Assembly: GCA_039583875.1 (NCBI GenBank)
Contig: CM077159.1
Location: forward strand, 4,591,371 to 4,655,370
Length of the DNA: 64,000 nucleotides
Source: Platanthera guangdongensis
Lineage: Eukaryota; Streptophyta; Magnoliopsida; Asparagales; Orchidaceae
Direction of reading: 5' to 3'
The notes beneath the pieces were generated by a model that had not been told where the DNA came from, made no database searches, and saw nothing but the letters and a program-made list of their open reading frames with translations. The position numbers and the translations under genes are program-made. Below, in pieces: positions 1-10,061 of the stretch; within the stretch, counting starts at the first letter, position 1; every line of letters begins with the position of its first letter.

Positions 1-977
1 CCGTTCTGTTGAGGAGTACGAGGAGAGGAAAACTCATGAAAGATACCCAAGCTTTCACAGAATTCTATCATGGCCCCACACTTGAACTCTATTCCATTAT
101 AACTTCTGATTTTTACTACAAAAAAGTTGTATTCATTCTGGACCTGCCTGACAAAATTAGTAAAGATGTCAAAGGTATCTGACTTGTGTTTTAGAAAGAA
201 CACTCACGCAAAGCGCGAGTAATCATCGATAATAACCAATGTATAATCCTTACCTCCCAAACTTCTAACTTATAGTGGACTGAACAAGTCCATATGAAGT
301 AGATGTAAACATCGATTAAAATCTTTGCCAATAATTCTTTTAAAGGTAGCCCTTGTTTGCTTGCCTTTTACACATGTGTGACAAGGTCTATCTTTAACGT
401 ACTTGACATTTAGGTCATCACGTATTAAATTGAGTGAAAATAACTTATTAATAGTTTTGAAATTAATGTATGTTAATCTCGTGTACCATTGGTCACCAAG
501 AGATGCACTATCTTTAGCCAAAAAACACATTAGTGTAGAAGAATCTGTACAAATAAAATTCAAACAAAATATATTTCTGCTTTGAGTGCCTGATAGAATC
601 ATTTCCATATTGTCAACCAATTTTATCAAGCACTTATCTGCATGAAATTCAACAACGTATCCTTTATCGCAGAGTTGGCTTATGCTTATGAGATTGTGTT
701 CCAATCCTTCAACATAAGCCACATCTTAGAAGGATATACTACCGTTAGTGATCATACCATAGCCTTTTGTAATTTCTCGGTTTGAACCTCCAAAGATCAC
801 CTTTAGACCATTCAAGACTGGAGAATAGTTTTAAAGAAGGCTTCTTATCCTAGTCATGTGTCGAGAGCATCCACTGTCCAAGTACCACATAAGAGTTTTG
901 TTGGCCTTAGGACATACCTGCAATTACAAGTCAACTTGCTTTAGGAACCCAAACATGTTTGGGTCCGTGGTCTCTTG
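1..977 (-). pseudogene. Element A pol fragment: protease, GAG-pre-integrase, integrase N-terminal part
   Basis: The minus strand from about 900 encodes a retropepsin-like active site in the context WYLDSGCSRHMT (about 890-849), then a GAG-pre-integrase domain (722-270) with the HNLISISQLCDKGY signature and a CHTCVKGKQ zinc-binding Cys pair, followed by integrase core with VIIDDYSRFAWVFF and, at the very edge, PQQNG. The frame is the same as gag. In-frame stops occur at 926-924, about 834-832, near 724 and at 272-270, and frame changes follow in the integrase. Role when intact: Gag-Pol maturation and cDNA integration. It is clearly non-functional. Confidence 0.88.
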
Positions 978-3236
978 TTAGAATACTCCCCCTACGAGTA
1001 TTAGCATTATGAGTGGTCTTTCACATATTGCTAACTTGAGAGTCACATAATTTCTGGAATTAAACCAACAGTCAATGGCAAAGTGACCAATTTTACCACA
1101 GCACCAACAGTCAAACCTATTGTATCTTTGCCTTATATTCTCCTGCTTGACCTTTTGAGATGGCGGTCTAGCAGGGGCAGCATTCTTGAAGGAAGAATCT
1201 TCATGGTGATGGCAATCACATGATTTCTTCTCCTTTAGTGGATTTTCCACAATAAGTCTTGCCTTTAGTGCTTTCTTAATTTTATGACCATGATTATAAG
1301 GGCCATAACTTTGAAGAATGATTTCTTCATAAGGTGCCTTAAAGACACTCTCGCCAAAGTTTCGGGGACGAGTCCATCTTTGGTAACGAGACTTCGGCTC
1401 TACATAAGTAGACCTAGCAAAGTGACCGTAGGACGAGTCAAAATCAAACTCGTTTGATGGAAATATGACCTTCTTGAAAGAAGTTTGATCTTGAGGGGCT
1501 TTCCCCTTCTCTTTGGCCAAAGCTTTATTGGGCGCCTTATTCTTTCTCTGAGCCTTATTCCTCCTAGAAGATTTACTAGGAGCTTCAATATGGTCTAGCA
1601 CAACACCCTTGGCCTTGGCTGAGAATTCAGCAACGAAAAGAAGGACAATCTTGGGCTTCGAGAAACTTTCAACAAGTTTCTTTTCTGCTTCAAGTTGTGC
1701 TTCCAGTTCTTTTATGATCTTCACCTTAAGGTCTAGGTGCTCGAGAGCCTTGCTATATTCTTCAATGGCAGCATTGAAGTTCTCTGTGAGTGAGTCGGTC
1801 TTAGCGACTTCCTCTCTAAAAGTGTTCTCTTCAGCCTTCAGAGACTTTATCTCTCTGTCTTGAGTTTTCAAGACTTTTTGACAATTATCATAAGCCTTGA
1901 TCAACTCCTTATACTGGGCCAGGAGTTCAGACTCATTGTCAAAAGAGCTGTCCTCATGATCACGTTCAGAAACATCAGATTCGTAAAGAGGAGTTTGAGA
2001 ATTTACCTTCCCAGTGAAATGGGGTTCTTATTCATCATCAGTCTGAGCCATTAGCCCAATGTAGGTTTCCTCTTCTTCACTCAACTCAGATGAGTCAGAG
2101 TCGCTCAGAGTTTTGCCCTTTTTGGCTATTAAGCTCTTTTCTATTCTCTTCTTAGTGTAAGAAGATTTATTTTCCTCTCTCTTTGCACCCACCTCCTTCT
2201 TGTGGGGGCAGTCAGTAATAACGTGACCTAGCTTATTACAGCAATAACAAACGATGTCAGTGGAAATATGTTTGTTCTGTTTAGTAGTATACCTGTCATG
2301 GCTACTGGTGCCTTTTCTATGTTGATCTCCACCATGGCGTGATCTTCTGTAAGAGGCATCCTTGCTTTTTCATTACTTCTTTTTGTTCAAGAATTTCTTT
2401 AACTATCTTGAGAGTAGAGAGAACTCTCCTTCATATAGTTCCGAGCCTGAGGTACTTGGCTCCAAGGTTTCTTCTTCACTTACTTCTTGTGCTAGTGCAG
2501 AAGAGGAAGCCTTGGAATTCCTTGAGGTGTCTGCCTTAAGAGCTATACACTTCTCCTTGGATGAAGACATGTTCTTCTCTTCTTCAGCTTTTCTTGAATT
2601 ATGTTGTAGCTTGTATGACATAAGCTTTCCGAAGAGATTTTGCGTTTCTATCTCAGCTAGCTTTCCAAATTCCCGAATAGCACAAACCTTGTTATCTCAT
2701 TCCTTAGTCAGGGATCTCAAGAATTTATCATTCAGTTCTCCGTTGGTGAAGACTCGACCATCGACTCTTAGGTCGTTCATTATCTTGAAGAAGTTTTCAA
2801 ACGTATCTACAACTGTATCCATGTGCCCTTATCGGAAGAATTTATATTTTTGATTTAGAAGGGATCTTCTATCATCCCTAACTTCTTTTGTGCCTTCCAT
2901 CAAAGTGATGAGAGACTGCCACATTTCCTTAGCGGACTGGCAGTGGATCTGGTTCTGCAGCATCGAGTCATCAAATGCACTTGCTATAATATTTTTTTCC
3001 TTCTTATCTAGAGAGACAAGTGCAATCTCATCTTTTTCCAGGTCCATCAACTTCTTAGGAACATTCTTTGTTGGATCTATAGTGGAGACGTTCATAGGAA
3101 CGTAAGCACCTTCTTTAACAATCATGAAGATCCTTGGATCCACAGCTTCCATGAAAAATCTAATCCTCTCTTTCTACATGGGAAAGTTGTTCTTTGTACA
3201 CATGGGAAGCTTAGCAATGTCTCTGGCCTTGTCCAT
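978..3236 (-). pseudogene. Element A gag (Sirevirus-type, two zinc knuckles)
   Basis: One reading frame runs from an ATG at 3236 to the stop at 980-978 (about 750 codons), broken only by in-frame stops (for example 2831-2829, 2405-2403 and near 2030), with no frameshift seen. The order is: N-terminal UBN2-like gag core (EAVDPRIFMIVKEGAYVPMN; ends near 2700); a Lys/Glu-rich linker; a first CCHC knuckle CYCCNKLGHVITDC (about 2250-2208); an acidic Ser/Asp/Glu-rich stretch; a coiled coil (about 1900-1650); and a second knuckle CWCCGKIGHFAIDC (about 1110-1066). When intact this is the nucleocapsid/structural protein that packages element RNA. It closely parallels the gag of S and keeps both knuckles intact. 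Confidence 0.87.
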
Positions 3237-3305
3237 GCTTGAATAACTCAGAAGACAACTTAAGTCAGATCTGATCAAGGTGTTAACCTTTTAATGATCA
3301 ACCTC

Positions 3306-3317
3306 GCTTTGATACCA
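3306..3317 (-). other. Element A primer binding site (initiator-Met tRNA)
   Basis: The minus strand reads TGGTATCAAAGC two bases after the LTR end. This matches the plant copia primer site TGGTATCAGAGC, complementary to the 3' end of initiator Met tRNA, with one mismatch. Confidence 0.85.
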
Positions 3318-3345
3318 ATTGAAAGTGTTCAGTTGTCTACCTAAA

Positions 3346-3371
3346 TCACCTAGAGGGGGGTGAATAGGTGA
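3346..3371 (-). promoter_or_regulatory. Element A terminal poly-C stem-loop
   Basis: TCACCTA (3346-3352) and TAGGTGA (3365-3371) are perfect inverted repeats flanking a 12-base loop that is a C-run in element sense. It lies 26 bases from the LTR end, in U5. The same structure with other stem sequences occurs in S, D and F. Confidence 0.7.
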
Positions 3372-4024
3372 GTTGTGTGTCTTTTTGCGAAATAAAAAAA
3401 TTAGTGATTTATGCACAGAAAATAATCAAGCAATCATAGAGGACATAGAGATTTATAGTGATTCCCCAACCTTGGATACATCCACTTTCCACTCACCGAT
3501 CTTGCAAAGCACTAGACTCCGCTACTCCACTATCTCGGATTAAAACCAATCCTACGCCTCAAAAAAAAGTTCCTACAACTCGATCCACAATACAGAACTA
3601 CACTCGGAAGATGAATATTTCCTACAACTCAGAGAACGAAGCTCCTACACTTGGAGAGTAATCTCGTACAAGAATAAATTGAGAATATGAAATACAAACA
3701 ATAATATTTCTCAGATCTAGAAATTTTGGCCAAGGTCTTCTTCCTTTGAACTTTGCGGCACAATCAGAATAATTATTGAAGAAGATACTCGGCCAGATCC
3801 TAATCTGAAACTTCTTGACTCACACGATCAGAGAGAAGATGAAGAAGTTGAAGAACAGTCTCGATCTGCAAGTCTACTGATCTGAATCTTCTTGGACGAA
3901 AGCCCTAGGCGATTTGCACAATGTTGAGCGGCGGCGGCTTCCGTTTAGGAAAGAGAAAAATGGATTCAGAATTCTTAGAGTATTTCTTTTCAGCGCTTGT
4001 TAGGGTTAGTCTAAATGACAAGAC

Positions 4025-4034
4025 CTTATATAAG
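4025..4034 (-). promoter_or_regulatory. Element A TATA box
   Basis: CTTATATAAG, itself palindromic, lies about 160 bp downstream (element sense) of the CTCGAG array and is the only strong TATA-like site between the array and the LTR end. Confidence 0.5.
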
Positions 4035-4193
4035 ATCTTCCTAACGGTCATAATTACCATTAATGACGTCCACGTGGACCAATCACGTCAAGTCATTTGA
4101 AAATCTCGTCAGTTTAGGGCTTAGCAAATTTTTTTGGAAAACTGGCTGAATTACTCAAGTAAAATAAGAACTACTCCAGTACAATGATAAGTA

Positions 4194-4719
4194 CTCGAGA
4201 GGGTCATGTCAGACAACTCGAGATGAAGTTCTTCATAAAATTCAGAACATAATCTATAATCACTAGAGTGGAATGAAGATTACTCGAGTGCTAGAAAGGT
4301 CACTCGAGAGGTGGAGATGAACTACTCGAGAAAAAAACTTAGAGAAAATTCTGGAAGATAAAAACAGATTACTCGAGTATTGTATCTAGACAACTCCAGA
4401 GGTAAGCAGATTGCTCAAGTACATAAATAGTACTAATCGAGTGAGGTAAATACAACTTGAGAACTTTGTTTCTGTCACTCGAGACAAAGAGCTTATCTAC
4501 TCGAGTGGTGAACTTGACTACTCGGGTATAAGACTTAGAAAAATTGTGAGATAAAAAATCTGTTAACTCGAGAATAAGAAGGGGTCTACTCGAGTAATTA
4601 AACTAGCCACTCGAGAACTATGTTCATACTTCTCGTGAACCATTCCCTTACTCGAAAATCAGACTTAACTTACTCGAGTACTATCAGGAAATCTACTCAA
4701 GTTCTTAAGTTCTTCTCGA
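4194..4719. repeat. Element A U3 array of CTCGAG palindromes
   Basis: Thirteen exact CTCGAG hexamers by hand count (at about 4194, 4217, 4283, 4303, 4325, 4372, 4478, 4500, 4567, 4589, 4610, 4672 and 4714), mostly as ACTCGAG or CTCGAGT, with decayed forms (ctcaag, ctccag, ctcgaa) between them. Spacing is irregular (about 20-100 bp). It sits upstream of the LTR TATA box. Confidence 0.85.
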
Positions 4720-5050
4720 GTAAAATACTTGAAAGAAAATTGTTTTCTGAAAATTTTCCTTTCTTCTATGGAATCAGCAACATGTCTTTCTCCAACAATC
4801 CTAGTGCTTGAAAAATGAAGTGTATCCCAATAGAGAGGCTACACATGAGTCAACATCATGGATCACATAATGAGAGATTACATTGTATGGTCCTGTGTTT
4901 GGTGACCCATTGTAGACTGACATTAGTCTACACTTGGTAATTAAGTCATGTAAACACATATCTCAAACAGTACATCAAATACAACTTAATTCATCTTAGT
5001 TCAAGGGTGACTTCACCAAATCTAGGTTATTGTGGATACAATACCCAACA

Positions 5051-6694
5051 CTCGTGTCAGGGGCTAAGCCAGTATCTAGTTCTCCTTATCGGATGGCCCC
5101 AAAGGAGATGGTTGAGTTTCGAAGTCAGCTGTAGGAGCTAGTGGAAGCCGGATTTGTCCGGCCAAGCTCTTCGTCATGGGGAGCTCCGGTGCTGTTCGTG
5201 AAGAATAAGGATGGGACACTGTGTCTGTGCATTGACTACATGGCACTAAATAGGCTGACGGTCTGGAAGACGTATCCTCTATCGAGGATTGATGAGCTAT
5301 TTGACCAGGTGGAGTGGGTTCACTAGTTTTCGAAGCTGGGTCTGAGGTCATGATACTACCAGATACGGATTCAGGTGGAGGACATCCTGAAGACCCCTTT
5401 CAGCAGCAGATACCCAATGTATGACTTCACCGTGATGCTCTTCGGCATTCTCATTTAAAGACGACATTCTCATTTATTCGAGGACCGAGGAAGAGCATGC
5501 ACATCATTTGACACTGACTCTAGAAAGGCTCCGGGAGCACGGTCTACATGCCAAGTTCAGCAAGTCACAGTTTTGGCTGAAAGAGGTGGCTTTTGGGCCA
5601 TATTATCGGTGGGGCAGGACTGGTAGTGGATCCGACAAAGGTTAAGGCAGTACGGGATTGGCCATCGTTGAAGACGGCCACTAATGTGTGCAGTTTCCTA
5701 GGATTTCCGGTTACTACCAGAATTTCATAGAGGGATTCTCCTGAATAGCTCTCTCGCTCACATCTCTGACGAAGAAGGAGATTCCTTTTGTTTGGACACC
5801 ACAGTGTGAGGCTGCCATCCAGGAGCTGAAGGGTTGGCTTAACTCGGCTCCTATCCTTGCACTTCCATCCGGGAAGGAAGGATTTCAGGTTTATACAGAC
5901 GCATCGTATCAGGGGATGGGTGTCGTTCTGATGCAGAACGAGCACATGATAGCTTATGTCTCCCGCCAATTGAAGAAACATGAGCAAAACTACTCAGTAC
6001 ATGACCTAGAAATGGAGAGGTTATCTTCACTCTAAAGATCTGGTGGCGCTATCTCTATGGTGTCCGTTGTGATATCTTCTCGGACAACAAGAATTTGAAG
6101 TACATAGACAGAGAAAGAGCTAAACATCTGACAGAGATGCTGGGTAAAGTTTTTGTCAGACTATCAGCACACCATGGACTATCATCTCGGGAAGGCAAAT
6201 GTGGTAGTAGATGCTCTGAGCCGGAGAGCCACTATATCAGGAGCAGGGCCTCAGCTGATGGTTATGGAGATGGTAGAGATGTTGGAAGAGATGCAGATAT
6301 CTCTCGTATCCTAGGATGATCCAGAGATGTATGAGGAGTACCTGGCATTGATGAGCAAACCCGAGGACATCTGGGATCATAATAGGGATGGGCAGAGGCT
6401 GAATGCGAGGATGGATCCAATTTTCAGGGACTTGGAGTAAGGCACGGCACGGGATTACTCTCTGAGAGATGGGCGACCATGTCTTAGAGGCAGGGTTTAT
6501 ACACTGCGAGGAGGCTGAATTCGGGACGATATCATGATTAACGCTCACTATAGCAGATATTCGATGCACTCGGAGATCACGAAGATGGCAGGAGATCTGA
6601 AGAGGACTATGTATTGGTCGGGCATGAAGATGGATATCACATACTTTGTCACGCATTGCGAGGCTTATCAGCTCGTGAAGGCGGAGTGTAAGAA
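5051..6694 (+). pseudogene. Host element H0: Ty3/gypsy pol, part 1 (RT, RNase H, integrase zinc domain)
   Basis: This decayed Ty3/gypsy (chromovirus-like) pol encodes, in order, the RT entry segment (SSPYRMAP, then [20 protein letters not shown]), an RT core with [12 protein letters not shown] and [13 protein letters not shown], an RT palm remnant DDILIYS (near 5460), RNase H with [13 protein letters not shown] (near 5890), and the integrase HHCC domain with YWSGMKMDI and HCEAYQLVKAEC (6530-6690). About 100 bases are missing before DDILIYS, and there are several stops and frameshifts. Gag and protease are absent because element A cut the 5' side at 5050. The reading is interrupted at 6694 by element B and resumes at 16300. 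It is the oldest layer in the window. Confidence 0.88.
6690..6694. repeat. Target site duplication of element B (AAGAA), left copy
   Basis: AAGAA at 6690-6694 is repeated exactly at 16300-16304, directly outside the two LTRs. Counted once, it restores continuity of the H0 integrase reading. Confidence 0.92.
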
Positions 6695-8130
6695 TGATGA
6701 GTCCAAATATTACACTGATTTTTGGACTCATCTGGGCCAGTTTTATCATCTTAGCACAGCACTTGAGAGCTATAGTTGCTTATATTTGCTTATTGGCCTA
6801 TTTCATGATTAAGTGCACTTTAGGCCCATTTTCTGTGTGCTTTATATGTTTCTGTATTTCCATTTATTTTACTTGTTCTATCGCCGTGTCTTGAGAATGT
6901 GGTGTGCACTTTTGGTGGCCTATCTGCCACTTCTTCTGGTACATGGGTCGTGTGCGTGCTCTAGAAATGCTCGGGAGACCCTGACGATACAGAAACATTG
7001 CATACGATCACTGGACTCACTGCGCACGACCACTGGTCGTGCGCCACTGATTGTGTGCATTACATTCTCCTTTTCCCCAATTCTGTCTTAGCCAATCGCA
7101 CGATCATTGGATTTAGTGTGCACGACCACCGGTCGTGCGCCACTGATCGTGCGCATATCTGCTGATATTTCTGTCCAAGTTTCAGGTTTAATTGGAAATT
7201 GCGCATGATCATCGACCGACAGTGCGCATGACCACTGGTCATGCGCCACTGATCGTGCGCTCTGCTTATTCTGCCTCCGTATTTAAGGGCCAGCTCCACG
7301 ATTTAGGGCAACGTTGGTCATTTTCTGCGATCGGAGAGTGCACTGGAAGTGCCGTTCTACTTCTCCAGCTGCTCCATCCACCTCCACCTTCATCGGGAGT
7401 CCGTAGCCGGTGATTCTGAAGCTTTTCAAACCCTCCGGCGAAGCTCCCGGCCATTGATGACCTCAACTCCAAGCTTTCCACTGGAGTTGGAGAAGAAGAC
7501 GACCTAGAGAACGGACTCAAAGGCCTTCGAGGTGACATTTCATTTGTACCAGAAGCCTCCTCGGACTGTGCTCGGAAGCGGATTGACAGCTCGCTATTCC
7601 GGCCACGACCTGTCGTGGACCTTCGCCCTCTAGTGGTTTACTTCTCTTCCCCTTCCTCCATTGTATGGAATGATTTGATATTGTAATGAACTACATTTTC
7701 TGCTCTATATCTAAGTGGATGTTTATAGTTTTCATTTGATTTTGAGTTGTGTGTTGTGAATGCGCCTCACCCAATCCACATCCACTCCATACCCTTGTTT
7801 CACCCGATTGCACTCCGCACAAGAACACTTCCATCCATTAGCTTTCCGTCCACTCGCCCAACCGAAGTTCGGCATCGCGGCCGATACACTCACCTCACCT
7901 TGGAAAGCGGTGATGTCGACCCGCATAGCCTTAATTAGTTTATTAGATCAAGAAACCACAATCTCACAAGCCCTCTTTTTAATCTTTTCTATGTATAACC
8001 CTCATAACGATATTTTCTGAACTGTCGCCGCTCTATGCTAATTGCATTCCTCAAGAGACCGACACTCGGGGATTTATTCCCAAATTTTATTACTTGTGCG
8101 ACCGGTGTGCTTGTCGATTTCCACGCATCA
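6695..8130 (+). repeat. Element B 5' LTR
   Basis: 1436 bp, from TGATGAG to GCATCA. The first half is AT-rich; the U3 then carries three units with long inverted repeats (7019-7262), followed by a TATA-like TATTTAAG at about 7277 and the leader into the primer site. Small open frames on both strands here arise from the GC-rich repeats and are not genes. Confidence 0.93.
7019..7262. repeat. Element B U3 hairpin-repeat array
   Basis: Three units (starting near 7020, 7117 and 7222), each built as GCACGACC or GCATGACC, a 3-base spacer, GGTCGTGC or GGTCATGC, then a CACTGATCGTGCGC tail. The arms pair into an 8-bp or longer stem, and the tail repeats the arm core CGTGCGC. The 3' LTR keeps the same three positions near 15210, 15303 and 15393, but the middle unit has lost its second arm. 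Confidence 0.82.
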
Positions 8131-8135
8131 AGTTT

Positions 8136-8151
8136 TTGGCGCCGTTGCTGG
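8136..8151 (+). other. Element B primer binding site (Asp tRNA)
   Basis: TGGCGCCGTTGCTGGG, five bases after the LTR end, matches the Athila-type site complementary to the 3' end of plant Asp tRNA (TGGCGCCGTTGCCGGG) with one C-to-T difference. Confidence 0.88.
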
Positions 8152-8311
8152 GTAATGCAATTATAGAGCGACTCAGGATGACTGAAAATATTGTTATAAG
8201 AGTTACTGTTTTTGACTATTATTTCCTTGTGTAGTTTTCCGCAGTGAATGCAGGGTCGAGGCACAAGAGATCTAGTAGCCTACTAACCCCTCTTCATTCA
8301 AGCCACTTTCA

Positions 8312-9300
8312 ATGACTACTATTCAGCAGCAGACTTATAAAGCAAGCCTTACCAACCTCACATACCGAGCAGAAACGGGAAATAACAGTTTTGAGATCTC
8401 ATCTGAGCTCATCGAATACATCATCGAAAACTACCAATTCAGCGGAGACGGAAATGTAGATGCATTATGCCACGTGTAGAGATTCTTAGAAATTTACAAC
8501 ACTTGTACGCCAAACACTGCCAAAAGCGAGCAGCAGAGGATCCGACTCTTCTCCTTCTCCCTGAATGACGATGCAAAGCGATGGTATCAAGATATTCGAA
8601 AGGGAATATCCTCATCCTGGAAACAACTCGAAGGGAAATTCTTGGGCAAATTCCGACAATAAATGCTAGCAATAGATAATTACAAGGAGCTCATCAGCTT
8701 CACCCAAAGAAATGAAGAGACCTTGTTCGATACATGGGAGCGTTTCCAGTCCCTGCGAAGGAAATGTTGTAGAGTGGAAATGTCAGACATACTAATCCAA
8801 ACTTTCTACTTCGGCATCTCAGACAGATTCCGACCATTACTCGATGTCGCAGCCGGCGGAACTCTGTTTAACAAATCCAGTGAGGACTCCTGGGAAGTAA
8901 TAGACAACATTGCCCAAACTAGTAGGCATTGGAACTCTCCGCCTTCTCCCGGCCTTCTGGTAGAGATAAATTCAGTAGTCTTTGATGAAGCCACCGACCA
9001 TAATCCCTCGTGAAAGACAGAGCAATTTTTCGCTTATGTGTGCAAAATGATGGAGATGTTCAACGACCAAGCCACCACCATTCAGTGCCTACAAACCACC
9101 ATAGGGATTCTCACGGAAACGTTATCATGTTCAGTCGATCAGAAACAGGAAACGGCACATACAATGAGATTAAGAAGCGTAAAAAGCCTAGAGAGGGCCT
9201 CGCCTCCTGATCCTCCTGCACAATCACTCCGCGAGCCCATTGCCGATTTGATAAAGGAACCTCCGTCCTCACTGACCGAGCAAGAACCCATGGCAGTACC
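8312..9300 (+). pseudogene. Element B gag (Athila-type Retrotrans_gag)
   Basis: One frame from ATG 8312, interrupted by stops near 8477, 8660 and 9011. The central gag core is visible: FSLNDDAKRWYQDI with SSWKQLEGKFLGKF, and then FTQRNEETLFDTWERFQSLRRKC (about 8700-8770), the conserved helices of gypsy capsid. A hydrophilic linker follows (9038-9300) and leads in the same frame into the protease segment. No zinc knuckle is evident. When intact this is the capsid/nucleocapsid precursor. Confidence 0.85.
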
Positions 9301-10061
9301 GCAACCTGTGAAGAATGTCGTGAAGCCGCCATTTCCCCACCAACTGCAAAATGAAATGGCTGAAAAGCAATTCCATAAATTCCTCGAGATCATGAAAGGA
9401 GTCCAAATAAGCATACCTCTTACAGAAGCTATCACTCAGATCCCAGGATATTCCAAGTTTCTAAAGAACCTCATCTCGAGGCGTAAATCTTTAGAAGGAC
9501 TGAAAACGATCAACCTCACCGAAGAATGCTCATCTCTCCTCGCCAACTATTCCCCAACCAAACGCAGAGATCCGGGCAGTTTCACCATCCCTTGCAGAAT
9601 CGGCCTCCACAGATTCGGTCGCGCATTATGTGATTGGGAGCTTCGATAAATCTAATGCCGCTCTCCATCTTCCACGAGCTAGGAGTTGGGATTCTACAGC
9701 CCACCCACCTAAGGTTGCAATTAGCTAACAGATCGATAAAAAACCAGCTGGGATAGTCGAAGACCTCACTGCCATGGTCAACAACCTCGCCTTCCTAGCA
9801 GATTTCGTCGTCCTTGACATGATGGCCGATCCCAAAGTACCTATAATCCTAGGACGACCCTTCCTCGCCATAGCCCGTGCCATTATCAACGTCGACCAAG
9901 GAGAGCTAACCCTAAGCCTAGGGGAAGAATCGATTTCTTTCAACGTCCACGAACCTCCCCAACATCTCAGAATCACAAACTCTGAAGAAGAAGATTTGAT
10001 AGACGAACCAGACATGCAAATCGAAATGATTCTTGACCAAGCGGAGCCAGCGTGGGAATAG
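9301..10061 (+). pseudogene. Element B aspartic protease region
   Basis: The segment FHKFLEIMKGVQISIPLTEA with LTEECSSLL and DPGSFTIPCRIG is the conserved Athila pre-protease block. The catalytic stretch follows at about 9627: a single-base loss after the Asp codon moves the active-site triad out of frame, and a second frame change near 9725-9750 returns the reading to MVNNLAFLADFVVLDM and VPIILGRPFLA (9774-9870), the protease C-terminal lobe. The stop at 10059-10061 closes the open stretch. Confidence 0.83.

Larger units (their letters stand above)
1..5050 (-). mobile_element. Element A: Ty1/copia, Sirevirus-like, 5' part (LTR, gag, start of pol)
   Basis: This is the 5' portion of a reverse-oriented Ty1/copia retrotransposon. 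Read on the minus strand, the order is LTR (5050-3320), initiator-Met primer site, gag with two zinc knuckles, then protease, GAG-pre-integrase and the start of integrase, cut by the window edge. Domain order protease-integrase is copia-type; the long gag with a coiled coil and a second CWCC-type knuckle matches Sirevirus-lineage gag and the intact element S in this window. It is inserted in the pol of gypsy host H0, whose reading resumes at 5051. The five bases 5051-5055 (CTCGT) would be one copy of the target duplication; the other lies outside the window. The coding regions are full of stop codons, so this copy is dead. Confidence 0.9.
3320..5050 (-). repeat. Element A 5' LTR
   Basis: A 1731-bp LTR bounded by TGAAAG on the left and CCCAACA on the right in plus orientation, that is TGTTGGG...CTTTCA in element sense, the same termini as the LTRs of S. 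It is non-coding. In element sense it holds a U3 with a dense CTCGAG array (4719-4194), a TATA-like box at 4034-4025, then a transcribed part ending in a poly-C stem-loop (3371-3346). The short open frames inside are repeat translations, not genes. The partner LTR is outside the window. Confidence 0.88.

Noticed and set aside
3458..3661. Plus-strand frame in the A LTR (67 codons)
   Set aside because: Antisense to the element, inside the U5/R part, and low complexity.
5076..5351. Minus-strand frame of 91 codons opposite the H0 reverse transcriptase
   Set aside because: It is the complement of conserved RT coding sequence; the plus-strand RT motifs are unambiguous.
7060..7538. Open frames on both strands in the B 5' LTR (and 15008-15758 in the 3' LTR)
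   Set aside because: They overlap the inverted-repeat units, and there is no homology to a known domain.
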